The position numbers and the translations under genes were made by a program. Source: Girardinichthys multiradiatus (Eukaryota > Chordata > Actinopteri > Cyprinodontiformes > Goodeidae). From it: a stretch of DNA of 64,000 bases. Under the pieces are notes generated by a model. The model worked only from the letters and a program-made list of their open reading frames with translations. It did no database searches and had not been told where the DNA came from. Of this stretch, positions 54,596 through 64,000 are shown one piece after another. The stretch covers positions 6,444,734 through 6,508,733 of the forward strand of contig NC_061806.1 in the NCBI RefSeq assembly GCF_021462225.1, read 5' to 3'. Positions within the stretch are counted from its first letter, which is position 1; every line of letters starts with the position of its first letter.

Positions 54596-55192
54596 CTATT
54601 TCAACATCGGATGTATATGAAACATTCTCGCCCGTTTTGCAGGTCGAGGAGACAGTTCATTTTCCTCTTCTTCCTCCCTCTCCTGCATTGAGACTGCTTC
54701 AAGGCTATCATTAAGGTGCGGGATTGCAAGCCTTAACACAGCCCAGTCGCTGTGGGTGAGAGTACACAGAGCCAATGATCCATTAAATACCTCGTCTTGA
54801 TCCAATTGATACAGGCAAAGCTCTCCTATTTCATACATGAAAATGTAACCCCAGCTACCAACCAGGCCATATGGCTCCAAAGACCATTCTTCCTGCAGAG
54901 TGTCGAACGGGGGTCTTTGTACCCTGCAGATGTAGTATGTTGATTTCTTAGGAGCATTCAATTCACGGGATGAATGCTGGTAGACGGTCACTGGGGTTTC
55001 GCACAGAATTGACATACCTCTTGGCTGACCCAAGGTCTGATTTTCAACCATGGTTGTTGAAGTTGATGTTGGATCCTCATCATCGGTAGAGTATGTTATG
55101 ATGGGAATTCCGATAGGTATCTCAGATGAGGAAGAAGATGATATAGATGATGCAGTTGCTTGTTCATCATCATCTTGGCACGCGTTATTCAA
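54596..55192 (-). CDS. Unknown acidic/serine-rich Polinton protein
   Basis: 198 codons, intact, first gene inside the right terminal repeat. The N-terminus is acidic and serine-rich (ATASSISSSSSSEIPIGIPI). A central folded-looking part includes YYICRVQRPPFDTLQEEWSL and VGSWGYIFMYEIGELCLYQL. The C-terminus has an acidic patch (EREEEEENE) then RPAKRAR, which could act as a nuclear signal. Early position beside the repeat and such composition would fit a regulatory or host-interaction protein; this is inference. Family not recognised. Confidence 0.65.
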   Translation of the reverse strand: MNNACQDDDEQATASSISSSSSSEIPIGIPIITYSTDDEDPTSTSTTMVENQTLGQPRGMSILCETPVTVYQHSSRELNAPKKSTYYICRVQRPPFDTLQEEWSLEPYGLVGSWGYIFMYEIGELCLYQLDQDEVFNGSLALCTLTHSDWAVLRLAIPHLNDSLEAVSMQEREEEEENELSPRPAKRARMFHIHPMLK

Positions 55193-55280
55193 GGTTTAAC
55201 GAGGCTTACAAACACAGCCCTCTATTTTTAATTGGTGCTGGTGCCATACATTTTCTGATAATACCATATTTGTCTTGTTC

Positions 55281-55288
55281 TATTTATA
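55281..55288 (-). promoter_or_regulatory. TATA box at inner edge of right terminal repeat
   Basis: Minus strand TATAAATA, four bases inside the repeat boundary and about 90 bases before ATG 55192. A likely promoter of the minus-strand block. Confidence 0.5.
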
Positions 55289-55292
55289 ACAT

Positions 55293-55485
55293 ACACACCC
55301 CTGTATTATTATTGGTTCATTTAAAGTATGCCCCTAATGACGACAACGAATCAGCATCCACGGTTACGCCCCTCGGACACACCCCTGTTGACCCCATGAC
55401 TTCCCCGCCCCCATCACCCACGGCCCCCCTTAAGGTCAAAGGTCACCTTTCAAAAAGTTTGATTAAAGGGTGTATTTTAGTCTCT
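55293..55485 (-). repeat. Right terminal inverted repeat of the Polinton
   Basis: 193 bases ending GGTGTATTTTAGTCTCT at 55485, the inverse of 40992-41176. The 8-base length difference lies in a GC-rich middle part. Followed by CGCATT. Confidence 0.93.
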
Positions 55486-55491
55486 CGCATT
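55486..55491 (+). repeat. Target-site duplication of the Polinton, right
   Basis: CGCATT, identical to 40986-40991. Confidence 0.92.
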
Positions 55492-56093
55492 GATCTGCTG
55501 GAAATGCCTGTTTGTTCCCACCGTGATCCCAAATCTACCTTTCAACACTCCTCTCTTCTCATCCAACAGCAGGCTCTGCTCCTCTGTTCAGTTCGCTTTT
55601 CTCAACCGTTTTTTCTCTGTTTTGTTTTGGTCATTTTACCAAACAAAATCTCATTAAACAAGAAGGAGATCACAGTAAAATGCTAAGCTTTCATTTTAAT
55701 TTGAAATTAATTAATGTGAAATAGATGCAGTATGAAAACAACCAGCATGGTTAGTAAACATAATAATAAGCAAATCAAAATAAAGAGAATGTAAATATGG
55801 TTACTCTGACGTTAAAGATGTGGAAGAAAATGATCTTGGCAATATCCCCATGTCCAAATTAGGAGACCTGCCACACAGCACTTCAAAAGGACTGAAATTT
55901 GCCTGTGTCCTTTGTCTCAATCTCATATAAGTGAGAACAGGGCCTTCACAATGCTTGGCTAATTTTCAATTCAAAGTCCCATTCTCAAACCTAAATGCTT
56001 AACTACATGAACTTCATCAAAACATCCAACAAAATCAAAAGAATTGATCTTCTGACTTCACCTGACATACTAGCAGTGACCATCAGCTAAATA
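55492..56093. other. Flank with retroviral integrase remnant (minus)
   Basis: Mostly non-coding. On the minus strand about 55945-55830 reads YMRLRQRTQANFSPFEVLCG then RSPNLDMGILPR, like the C-terminal side of a retroviral integrase core (the PFE-x-L-x-GR signature). It is too short to place further. Its GATATTGCCAAGATC phrase also occurs at the edge of repeat R (23898 and 23931). Confidence 0.5.
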
Positions 56094-57703
56094 CAGGTCC
56101 TTCTCAAAATATTAGCATATTGTGATAAAGTTCATTATTTTCCATAATGCCATGATGAAAATTTAACATTCATATATTTTAGATTCATTGCACACTAACT
56201 GAAATATTTCAGGTCTTTTATTGTCTTAATATGGATGATTTTGGCATACAGCTCATGAAAACCCAAAATTCCTAGCTCACAAAATTAGCATATTTCATCC
56301 GACCAATAAAAGAAAAGTGTTTTTAATTCAAAAAACGTCAACCTTCAAATAATTGTGTACAGTTATGCACTCAATACTTGGTCGGGAATCCTTTGGCAGA
56401 AATGACTGCTTCAATGCGGCGTGGCATGGAGGCAATCAGCCTGTGGCACTGCTGAGGTCTTATGGAGGCCCAGGATGCTTCGATAGCGGCCTTTAGCTCA
56501 TCCAGAGTGTTGGGTCTTGAGTCTCTCAACGTTCTCTTCACAATATCCCACAGATTCTCTATGGGGTTCAGGTCAGGAGAGTTGGCAGGCCAATTGAGCA
56601 CAGTGATACCATGGTCAGTAAACCATTTACCAGTGGTTTTGGCACTGTGAGCAGGTGCCAGGTCGTGCTGAAAAATGAAATCTTCATCTCCATAAAGCTT
56701 TTCAGCAGATGGAAGCATGAAGTGCTCCAAAATCTCCTGATAGCTAGCTGCATTGACCCTGCCCTTGATAAAACACAGTGGACCAACACCAGCAGCTGAC
56801 ATGGCACCCCAGATCATCACTGACTGTGGTTACTTGACACTGGACTTCTGGCATTTTGGCATTTCCTTCTCACCAGTCTTCCTCCAGACTCTGGCACCTT
56901 GATTTCCGAATGACATGCAGAATTTGCTGTCATCCGAAAAAAGTACTTTGGACCACTGAGCAACAGTCCAGTGCTGTTTCTCTGTAGCCCAGGTCAGGCG
57001 CTTCTGCCGCTGTTTCTGGTTCAAAAGTGGCTTGACCTGGGGAATGCGGCACCTGTAGCCCATTTCCTGCACATGCCTTTGCACGGTGGCTCTGGATGTT
57101 TCTACTCCAGACTCAGTCCACTGCTTCCGCAGGTCCCCCAAGGTCTGGAATCGGCCCTTCTCCACAATCTTCCTCAGGGTCCGGTCACCTCGTCTTGTTG
57201 TGCAGCGTTTTCTGCCGCACTTTTTCCTTCCCACAGACTTCCCACTGAGGTGCCTTGATACAGCACTCTGGGAACAGCCTATTCGTTCAGAAATTTCTTT
57301 CTGTGTCTTACCCCCTTGCTTGAGGGTGTCAATAGTGGCCTTCTGGACAGCAGTCAGGTCGGCAGTCTTACCCACAATTGGGGTTTTGAGTGATGAACCA
57401 GGCTGGGAGTTTTAAAGGCCTCGGGAATCTTTTGCAGGTGTTTCGAGTTAACTCGTTGATTCAGATGATTAGGTTCATAGCTCGTTTAGAGACCCTTTTA
57501 ATGATATGCTAATTTTGTGAGATAGGAATTTTGGGTTTTCATGAGCTGTATGCCAAAATCATCCGTATTAAGACAATAAAAGACCTGAAATATTTCAGTT
57601 AGTGTGCAATGAATCTAAAATATATGAATGTTAAATTTTTATCATGACATTATGGAAAATAATGAACTTTATCACAATATGGTAATATTTTGAGAAGGAC
57701 CTG
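56094..57703 (-). mobile_element. Tc1 family A copy 4
   Basis: 1,610 bp, both terminal repeats present (CAGGTCCTTCTC ... GAGAAGGACCTG), TA at 56092-56093 and 57704-57705. Same length and orientation as copy 1. Confidence 0.93.
56371..57375 (-). pseudogene. Tc1 transposase, one in-frame stop
   Basis: 335 codons on the minus strand, complete at both ends (TADLTAVQKATIDTLKQ at the start, ISAKGFPTKY at the end). A TAA at about 56830-56832 replaces the tyrosine codon of sister copies just after SSVK; everything else is open. Catalytic stretches HDLAPAHS and NPIENLWD are present. The first catalytic site reads LFSDDSKF rather than LFSDESKF. Confidence 0.9.
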
Positions 57704-57705
57704 TA

Positions 57706-57994
57706 TTCTGAATATCAAAAATGTGACATGATGTTTGAGGAAGGTCTAATTACAGGTCATTATTTCCATAGTTTCAGAATACCCAAAAAGAATTTCAAAA
57801 ATGGTCTAATCTGTAGAGATGTAAAATTTCACAAAACAATCAACTGCATACTTTCAGAGAGGTTTTCAGAATGTGGTCTTAGGAAGCTATGCACCATTTA
57901 TATAAACAAAGTACAACGTCTCTCTCGCATTGTCACTAAGTCCTCACTGGAGGTATGAGCTACCCATTTTTTTTCCATGAGTGCTAAAACATTT
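57706..57994. other. Unassigned spacer
   Basis: An open stretch of 76 codons (57728-57958) has no recognisable features. Probably non-coding. Confidence 0.4.
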
Positions 57995-60262
57995 GGAACC
58001 CCATGTTACTTTATTCTGACATTCCCCTCTTCTGGTGCAGGGTCCAACCCATGCAACAATCCAGCAAAACGTTTGTACAAAAATGTTCTCGTAACCAAGA
58101 TCACATAACCTAGAACCAAAGAGATGAATTCTGACATAACCATGTGTCACTATGAATTTAACGAAAGCAACATAAAGAAAATCCAGATGATTTTAACTGC
58201 AATTCAGTTCCATTAACAACTAAACACAAACTTTAATTATTCAATTCATCAATGTCTCACTTAGAAATTAGTCACATATCATCCTGATTTGTCTTGTAAG
58301 AAGATGAGTATTAGATTAATGGACATCTAATGTAATTCAGATGCATAAACCCTACAAATTCGAATCTAATAAATAATTCCCACCAAGTATAAAGTAATGA
58401 CTCAGATTCTTTATCAAAAATATATTCCTTACTTTTGCATATCTTGAACTGTCAGCTAGCTTAAGGGTACCAGGGAATCTTCCAATCTAATAAATCGCCA
58501 ATGATTCTGCATGCAAAACTAATTCTTCAAACTAGTTTAAACTATTTCATTAACCTTTTAATAGTAAAACACATAAATCTAAAAGTCATCCTACATCCAA
58601 AAAAACATGTTATTAAGGCAACTATCACTACAAGCATTTTGATTCTATTGTCTCTTAAACAGTGTTAAAACTCAGGAAGGGAGGTGCTGAGCGTTACCAT
58701 GGAAGCAAAGGCATGAACCAACCTGGTAGGTGGGCGGAGTCAGGCAGAACTAACCTCTGATGGGCACTATGGGCGGGACCCACAGTTTCTTCATTCCAAC
58801 CCATCTTAGTGAACCTTAAACTGCAAAACTGTTAACATGCACCTACCTCAGAAACAAGCTGCTTCTTAACTCTCCTGAAAACTCAAAGTTTAATCAATCT
58901 TGGATTTAGAAATATTATTCTAAACATGGATTATTGTTTCATGCAACATATAAACATACATTCATTCCAACAAAGACAAAACATCAAAGACAGACAAATG
59001 GTGAAATTTGAAGCTTCAAGAATTAAAAGAAATTCTTAACAATCTCTTTTCAGAATATGTTTTCTCAGCCATATCTTTTAATGCTATAATTGATCAATTT
59101 TGTTATGACAATCTTCAGGATCCTTTTAAAAAAATGAGTGCACATAGTCCAAAAAGATCTCAAAGTATTTAGAAGCACAGCAACAGTTTTCTCTTAAATG
59201 AATCCAAATTTACTGATGCTGAAACCTTTTGCTAATTCTTTGTACTGTAACTCTATAATAATAACTACAATCCTGAGAGTTATTGTTATAATTCTCTTTT
59301 TGTTTGGCTCAATTTGATCGCAGCTGTATTCCAGAATTTCAGGTTAAATGCAAAGAAGTATTTTAATTCAATTCAATTCAAATTCAAAGATACTTTATTG
59401 ATCCCCGAGGGGAAATTAGAAAAGTCGGCATTGACATTTTTATGGTATACCCAAACTAAACAAAACTGCAGTGTTTGACTTAATCAGAAATTAAGATAAG
59501 AAGCTTGTCTCCAAACTGGACTTTTTCCCACATAGTGTTTCAAAAAGAACAAACCTCATTTTCTTTAATTTGGCCTATTTAAATTTTGAGAGTTGTGGAG
59601 AAACATTAGAAAAATTACTAGAACCCCTCTTTAATAATCCAAATGCTGATAAATGTTCCAATATTTTATCTCTTAGTTATCTGAAATCACCTTGTGTACC
59701 TTTCTACTCCTATGTATTCTTTTAATTTTTAACCCTAAGAAATCAAACAAGGAGACTGGAGTTTGAGCCGACCATCCTCTTACTGTTAAGAGGGCCTTTA
59801 TTTCTTTTCTTTTCCTAAAATGAAGGATTTTACTGGTCTTGATTCTGTTATAAAAATCCTAACCTTGGTTCCAAAACAAAACTCTTCAACCCCAATCTGT
59901 GTTCCCCAGAGTAAAAATTTTGAGTATTATTGCATTTCAAAGCCACCAAATGACTGGAACTCATCATTGGCTTAGATCTATTTTAATAGGTAATAACCTT
60001 TAATTAAATATTATAATTTTATGGACCCAAAATCTATGGCTTACGGGCTTCAGGAGTCCAGGAACCACAAGTTGAGTACTACTGCATTGAACAATGGTGT
60101 TAACTTTCTGCAGAGATTGAAGGATTGGCTAAATATATTATTTCTGCTTGGACAATAATCACATTTAAAATTATTAGTTCACAGCTCCTAATTTACCTCA
60201 GATCATATTTGCTTCTAACCCAGTTCATAAGAAGCGTCAGACAAACATTATGCTAAAAAGCC
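57995..60262 (-). repeat. Dispersed repeat R, copy 3 (inverted)
   Basis: Reverse complement of about 21818-23890, with substitutions and short indels. The left edge reads TGTTACTTTATTCTGACATT (57999), the inverse of the right edge of copy 1. The fish repeat tail TTCAATTCAA ... ACTTTATTGATCCCC is inserted at 59365-59420. The right edge abuts the duplicated Harbinger end at 60264. Confidence 0.85.
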
Positions 60263-60263
60263 A

Positions 60264-60725
60264 GCAGGAGCTTAGTGCCGATAGTCCGGTCACATCTCCC
60301 GGGCTAGCTCACCTCACCGCCGGTAGGGCTGGCAAGGCGAGCCGGTTACTACGCCGGGAACGGAAAACTCACACATTTGAAATTAAGCGATGTCTAGATA
60401 AATCAAGCAGATATTTCACGTCTACATAGTTATATTCCCGCACTAAAAACATTGTAGAAGTTAATTTGTGTCACAGAAAGTGTAATTTTCCACAATTTAC
60501 TCACAGCTTTTGTTGCTATGGTCCGCCATGGCTTCCCCTGCTTGACCAATCCGCTTCGACCCGCTGTAACGTAATCGGTCTACAAATACGGCCTTCGAAG
60601 GATGCAGCCCCTGAGGCTGACCCGGAAGTCAGCCTCGTCGTTGGTACATTCCCTTTCCGGTTGATTTTCTGAAATGTAAATTTGTTTCGGTACTTGTAAA
60701 AGTGTTTTGCACCCCCCGGCCACCG
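60264..60725. mobile_element. Partial Harbinger right end, duplicated copy
   Basis: Matches 19943-20404 nearly base for base and ends GGCCACCG, then TA. No left end or genes. It is the start of the right copy of the large duplication. Confidence 0.92.
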
Positions 60726-63264
60726 TACAACTGACTGACCGACTGATAATATTTCTGTGTGCAAAATCTGAACCTATACTAAACTTTTTCATCTGCCTCT
60801 CTCACACACACATGTATGGGATTTGAGTGTAACATCTGCGTTTTTGAGCGATACACTGGATTTATATTGAAAGCACATCTTATGCGGGCAGAAGAGAAAC
60901 AGGCCGAAGTTCTTTCTCCCTCCTGGAGAAGTTAAAGTGGACAAAGAATGATTGAATGTCTCACCAACAGACCTGAAAGGGCCTGGTTGTTTTTTGAGAC
61001 TGTGTGCCATGACAGTCTGACTCTGGAGCGATTTAGAAACTGATGGGGGTAACGTACAAACACACACACATTTGCATAAATTTTTTCCTATTTTCTGCAA
61101 TGAAGAACGCTTATTAACCGCTGCTCATGTGACGCTTGCTTGACGTGGACAGATATAGCGGGTTAAAATATTATTTTAGGGTTAGAAAAGTATCTTCAAA
61201 AGGGTGATAATTTAGCTCATTTGATACTTTCCAGTTAATCCTTTTAGAGAAACAAGTTCTCTTTAGTCGTGGAATATTCAGGGCCAATTATTCTAGTTAT
61301 TAAAAGTTATTAAAAGCAGAGGAAGTTACAACATCTCCAAAACTCAGCAGTAACTAAGTGTTTCTATGTTATTCTCAGGACAGATCTCATGAAGGAGCAT
61401 TTTTATAAAACCCAGCGCATGCGTAAAACCTGATGGGTTTCTCCTTCAGGTATTATTTTCTGTTGTCAGAGTTTGTATTCCATAAATCTAATGGGTAGAG
61501 ACCTCATTAAAACAGGTTTAGTTTTACTGCAGATGGTCTTCATACAGTTTCTGACACAGTACTTACAGTTTGGTGCAGTTTTGTCCGCAAGTGTTAACTG
61601 ACGCTTATGGAAAGTACAAATTCATAGTTTTTCACAGCAGCTGCTGGGAAGAGGTTAAATTAATTTCTTTCCTTCCCTCTTCTGATTCATGCAGCGTGTT
61701 GATTTACACTGTACCTTATATCAGATCCTGACAAAAACTATGAAAGGCTTGGTTCTGCAGTTTCTTTCCCTTTGGGGAAGGAAAGGAAACCTAATCAGTT
61801 CTATGCAACACACATAGAAATATTAAAACACTTGTTGTTTTCTAAGATATCACCAGCTAAAACATTTTAAACTTTTGAGAGTAATTGGTTTTGTTAAACA
61901 CATTTGCCTTGGCAAGACAAACCTTTAAAATGAGAATGAAAAAATGGGTAAGCAGAGAAATTCTTGAATACAGCTGCGATTAAATTAAGCCAAACAAAAA
62001 GAGAATTATAACAATAACTCTCAGGATTGTAGTTATTATTATAGAGTTACAGTACAAAGAATTAGCAAAAGGTTTCAGCATCTGTGAATTTGGATTCATT
62101 TAAGAGAAAACTGTTGGTGTGCTTCTAAATACTTTGAGATCTCTTTGGACTTTGTGCACTCATCTTAAAACAAGATCCTGAAGATTGTCATAAGAAAATT
62201 TATCAATTATAGCATTAAAAGATATGGCTGAGAAAACATATTCTTTGAATTCTTGAAGCTTCAAATTTGGCCATTTGTTTGTCTTTGATGTTTTGTCTTT
62301 GTTTTGTTGGAATAAATGTTTGTTTATTTGTTGCATGAAACAATAATCCATGTTTAGAATAATGTTTCTAAATCCCAGATTGATTAAAACTTTTCAGGAG
62401 AGTTAAGAAGCAGCTTGTTTCTGAGGCTGCCAATCAGAGGTTAGTTCTGCCTGACTCCGCCCACCTAGCAGGTTGGTTCACACCTTTGCTTCCATGGTAA
62501 CGCTCAGCACCTCCCTTCCTGAGTTTTAACACTGTTTAAGAGACAATAGAATCAAAATGCTTGTAGTGATTGTTGCCTTAACATGTTTTTTGTATAATAA
62601 TTAAGGATGTAGCATGACATTTAGATTTATGTGTTTTACTATTAAAAGGTTTATGAAATAGTTTAAACTAGTTTGAACAATTAGTTTTGCATACAGAATC
62701 ATTGGTGATTTATTAGATTGAAAGTTTTCCCTGGTGCCATTAAGCTAACTGACAGTTCAAGATATGCAAAAGTAAGGAATATATTTTTGATAAAGAATCA
62801 GAGTTATGATTTCATACTTGACAGGAATTATTTATTCGATTACATTTGTATGCGTCAATATTACATTAGATTTCAATTAGTCTAATATTTATCTTCATAC
62901 AAGACAAATCAGGATGATATGTGACTTATTTCTAAGTGAGACATTGATGAACTGTACAACGACTGATGTCTATGTTTTGTTGTTAATGGAACTGAGTTAC
63001 AGTTAAAAACATCTGGATTTTATTTATGTTGCTTTCATTACATTCATAGAGACACATAGTTATGTCAGAATTCATTTCTTTGGTTCTATCTAATGTGATC
63101 TTAGTTACTAGAACATTCTTGTTTAAACCTTTTGCTGGATTGTCGCAGGGGTTGGACTCTGCGCCAGAAGAGGGGAATGTCAGAATAAAGTAACATGGAG
63201 ATATTGCCAAGATCAATTTAAAGTAACATGGGGATATTGCCAAGATCAATTTTTTTCCACATCT

Positions 63265-64000
63265 TTGTGTGAAGGTAGGATGGTGTTCCCTCCTGGACTT
63301 AAATCGGAACTTTTTTCTGAGGCACATGGAGTAGGATACGTTGGAATTAAACAGATGCTGGAGAATCTGAAGGAGTGGAGGCATCCTTTTATGACAGACA
63401 TGGTGAAACACTTTGTGAAATGCTGTACAGTGTGTGGTCAATTCAACCCAAAGAAAACTTTGACACCGTTGCAGGGAAAATTTCCTTTAATCACAAGGCC
63501 AGGAAAGGAAATAATTATTGACTATACAGACATGGTGCAGTCAGTCAGAGGTTTCTGATATCTGCTTGTGTGTGTGGATGCTTTCACAGGATGGACAGAA
63601 GCATGGCCAGCAAAAAGGAAGATAGCAAAACTGTGGTTAAATGTCTCATTAATCATTACATTCCCAGACACGGGTTTCCTGAAAAGATAAGGACTGACAA
63701 TGGAACCCATTTTAAGAACCAGGAGCTGCAACAGGTGGAGTCCCGTTTGGGGCTGAAACACAGGTGTTCAGTGAACTCAACCACAGGATACACTCCATAC
63801 GAGCTGGAAACCGGAAGGAGTTTTCCGGGACAACGAGGAGCAGTTCTGACATCTATAGGTGATATACAGAATTTGTCACACAAAGACTATTTTTCTCAGC
63901 TACAGACGGTGGTGGAACCCTACAACAAGGTTCTGGGATCTGAGAGATCTACAGGAGAGCCAACAACACCGCAGGTCGAGTGGGTGTGGTTGAAGGTCAT
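63265..64000 (+). pseudogene. pol: ERV integrase, duplicated copy
   Basis: Same gene as 23957-24900. The reading frame from 63265 is open for 97 codons because the codon matching the TAG at 24001 reads TCG here. It then has the same TGA (63556-63558), the same frameshift and the same loss of the third catalytic segment. Sharing those lesions shows that the duplication followed the decay of this provirus. Runs off the window. Confidence 0.88.

Larger units (their letters stand above)
40992..55485. mobile_element. Complete Polinton/Maverick (adintovirus-like) provirus
   Basis: 14,494 bp bounded by inverted repeats (40992-41176 and 55293-55485) that start AGAGACTAAAATACACCC, with CGCATT on both outer sides. 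Two converging gene blocks meet near 49.8 kb. Plus strand: DNA polymerase B, packaging ATPase, two small proteins. Minus strand: adenain-like protease, major capsid, basic pVI/pX-like protein, penton-like minor capsid, integrase remnant, three unknown genes. The gene set is that of virus-like self-synthesising transposons. A Tc1 copy (41550-43152) is nested inside. Most core genes carry stops or frameshifts. Confidence 0.95.
60264..64000 (+). repeat. Large direct duplication, right copy
   Basis: Right counterpart of 19943-24698 (see that entry). It contains the Harbinger end, the unassigned 1.1-kb sequence, a shortened copy of repeat R (61952-63235) and the ERV-3-type integrase. It continues past the window. 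Confidence 0.93.

Overview
The window looks like teleost fish genomic DNA. The evidence is intron-bearing DDE transposases, several Tc1/mariner copies, LINE 3' ends of fish type, class I endogenous retroviruses (ERVs) and a fish-type Polinton/Maverick. Nearly all of it is mobile DNA, nested in layers. Only two stretches look host-derived: a 478-codon coiled-coil gene on the minus strand (38990-40426) and a candidate last exon (40706-40813). The species is not identifiable from sequence alone.

Layout. 1-9255: a plus-strand gammaretrovirus-like ERV (gag, pro, pol, env), each gene broken by a few stops or frameshifts, with env nearly whole. 9256-10934: an LTR-like sequence interleaved with pieces of a second, minus-strand ERV (gag and a protease fragment). 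11038-14490: Tc1 elements of two families. 14490-15714: LINE 3' fragments. 15717-20404: a complete 4.7-kb PIF/Harbinger-type transposon with very long terminal inverted repeats, a spliced HARBI1-like transposase and a convergent MADF/Myb-like gene. 21500-23900: a dispersed 2.3-kb repeat. 23950-27460: a third ERV (integrase and env) split by a truncated Tc1. 27938-35684: a fourth ERV, minus strand, with LTRs, primer-binding site, polypurine tract and a shortened env; its gag-pol is replaced by non-coding DNA holding another copy of the 2.3-kb repeat. 35690-37330: a LINE-1-type 3' end with a second LINE tail inserted. 38309-38892: a 158-bp minisatellite.

The most interesting object is a complete 14,494-bp Polinton/Maverick (adintovirus-like) provirus at 40992-55485. 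It has about 185-193-bp terminal inverted repeats beginning AG and ending CT, and a perfect 6-bp target duplication (CGCATT) on both sides. The plus-strand block carries protein-primed type DNA polymerase B, a packaging ATPase and two small proteins. The minus-strand block carries an adenain-like protease, major capsid protein, a pVI/pX-like basic protein, a penton-like minor capsid protein, an integrase cut down to its N-terminal domain, and three unrecognised genes by the right repeat. A Tc1 copy sits inside it. Together these genes would replicate, package and integrate a DNA virus-like genome, but polymerase, ATPase, protease, capsid and integrase are all broken, so this copy is dead.

55492-64000 holds a further Tc1, an inverted copy of the 2.3-kb repeat, and a 3.7-kb segment (60264-64000) that directly duplicates 19943-24698 at near identity apart from one 1,021-bp gap.
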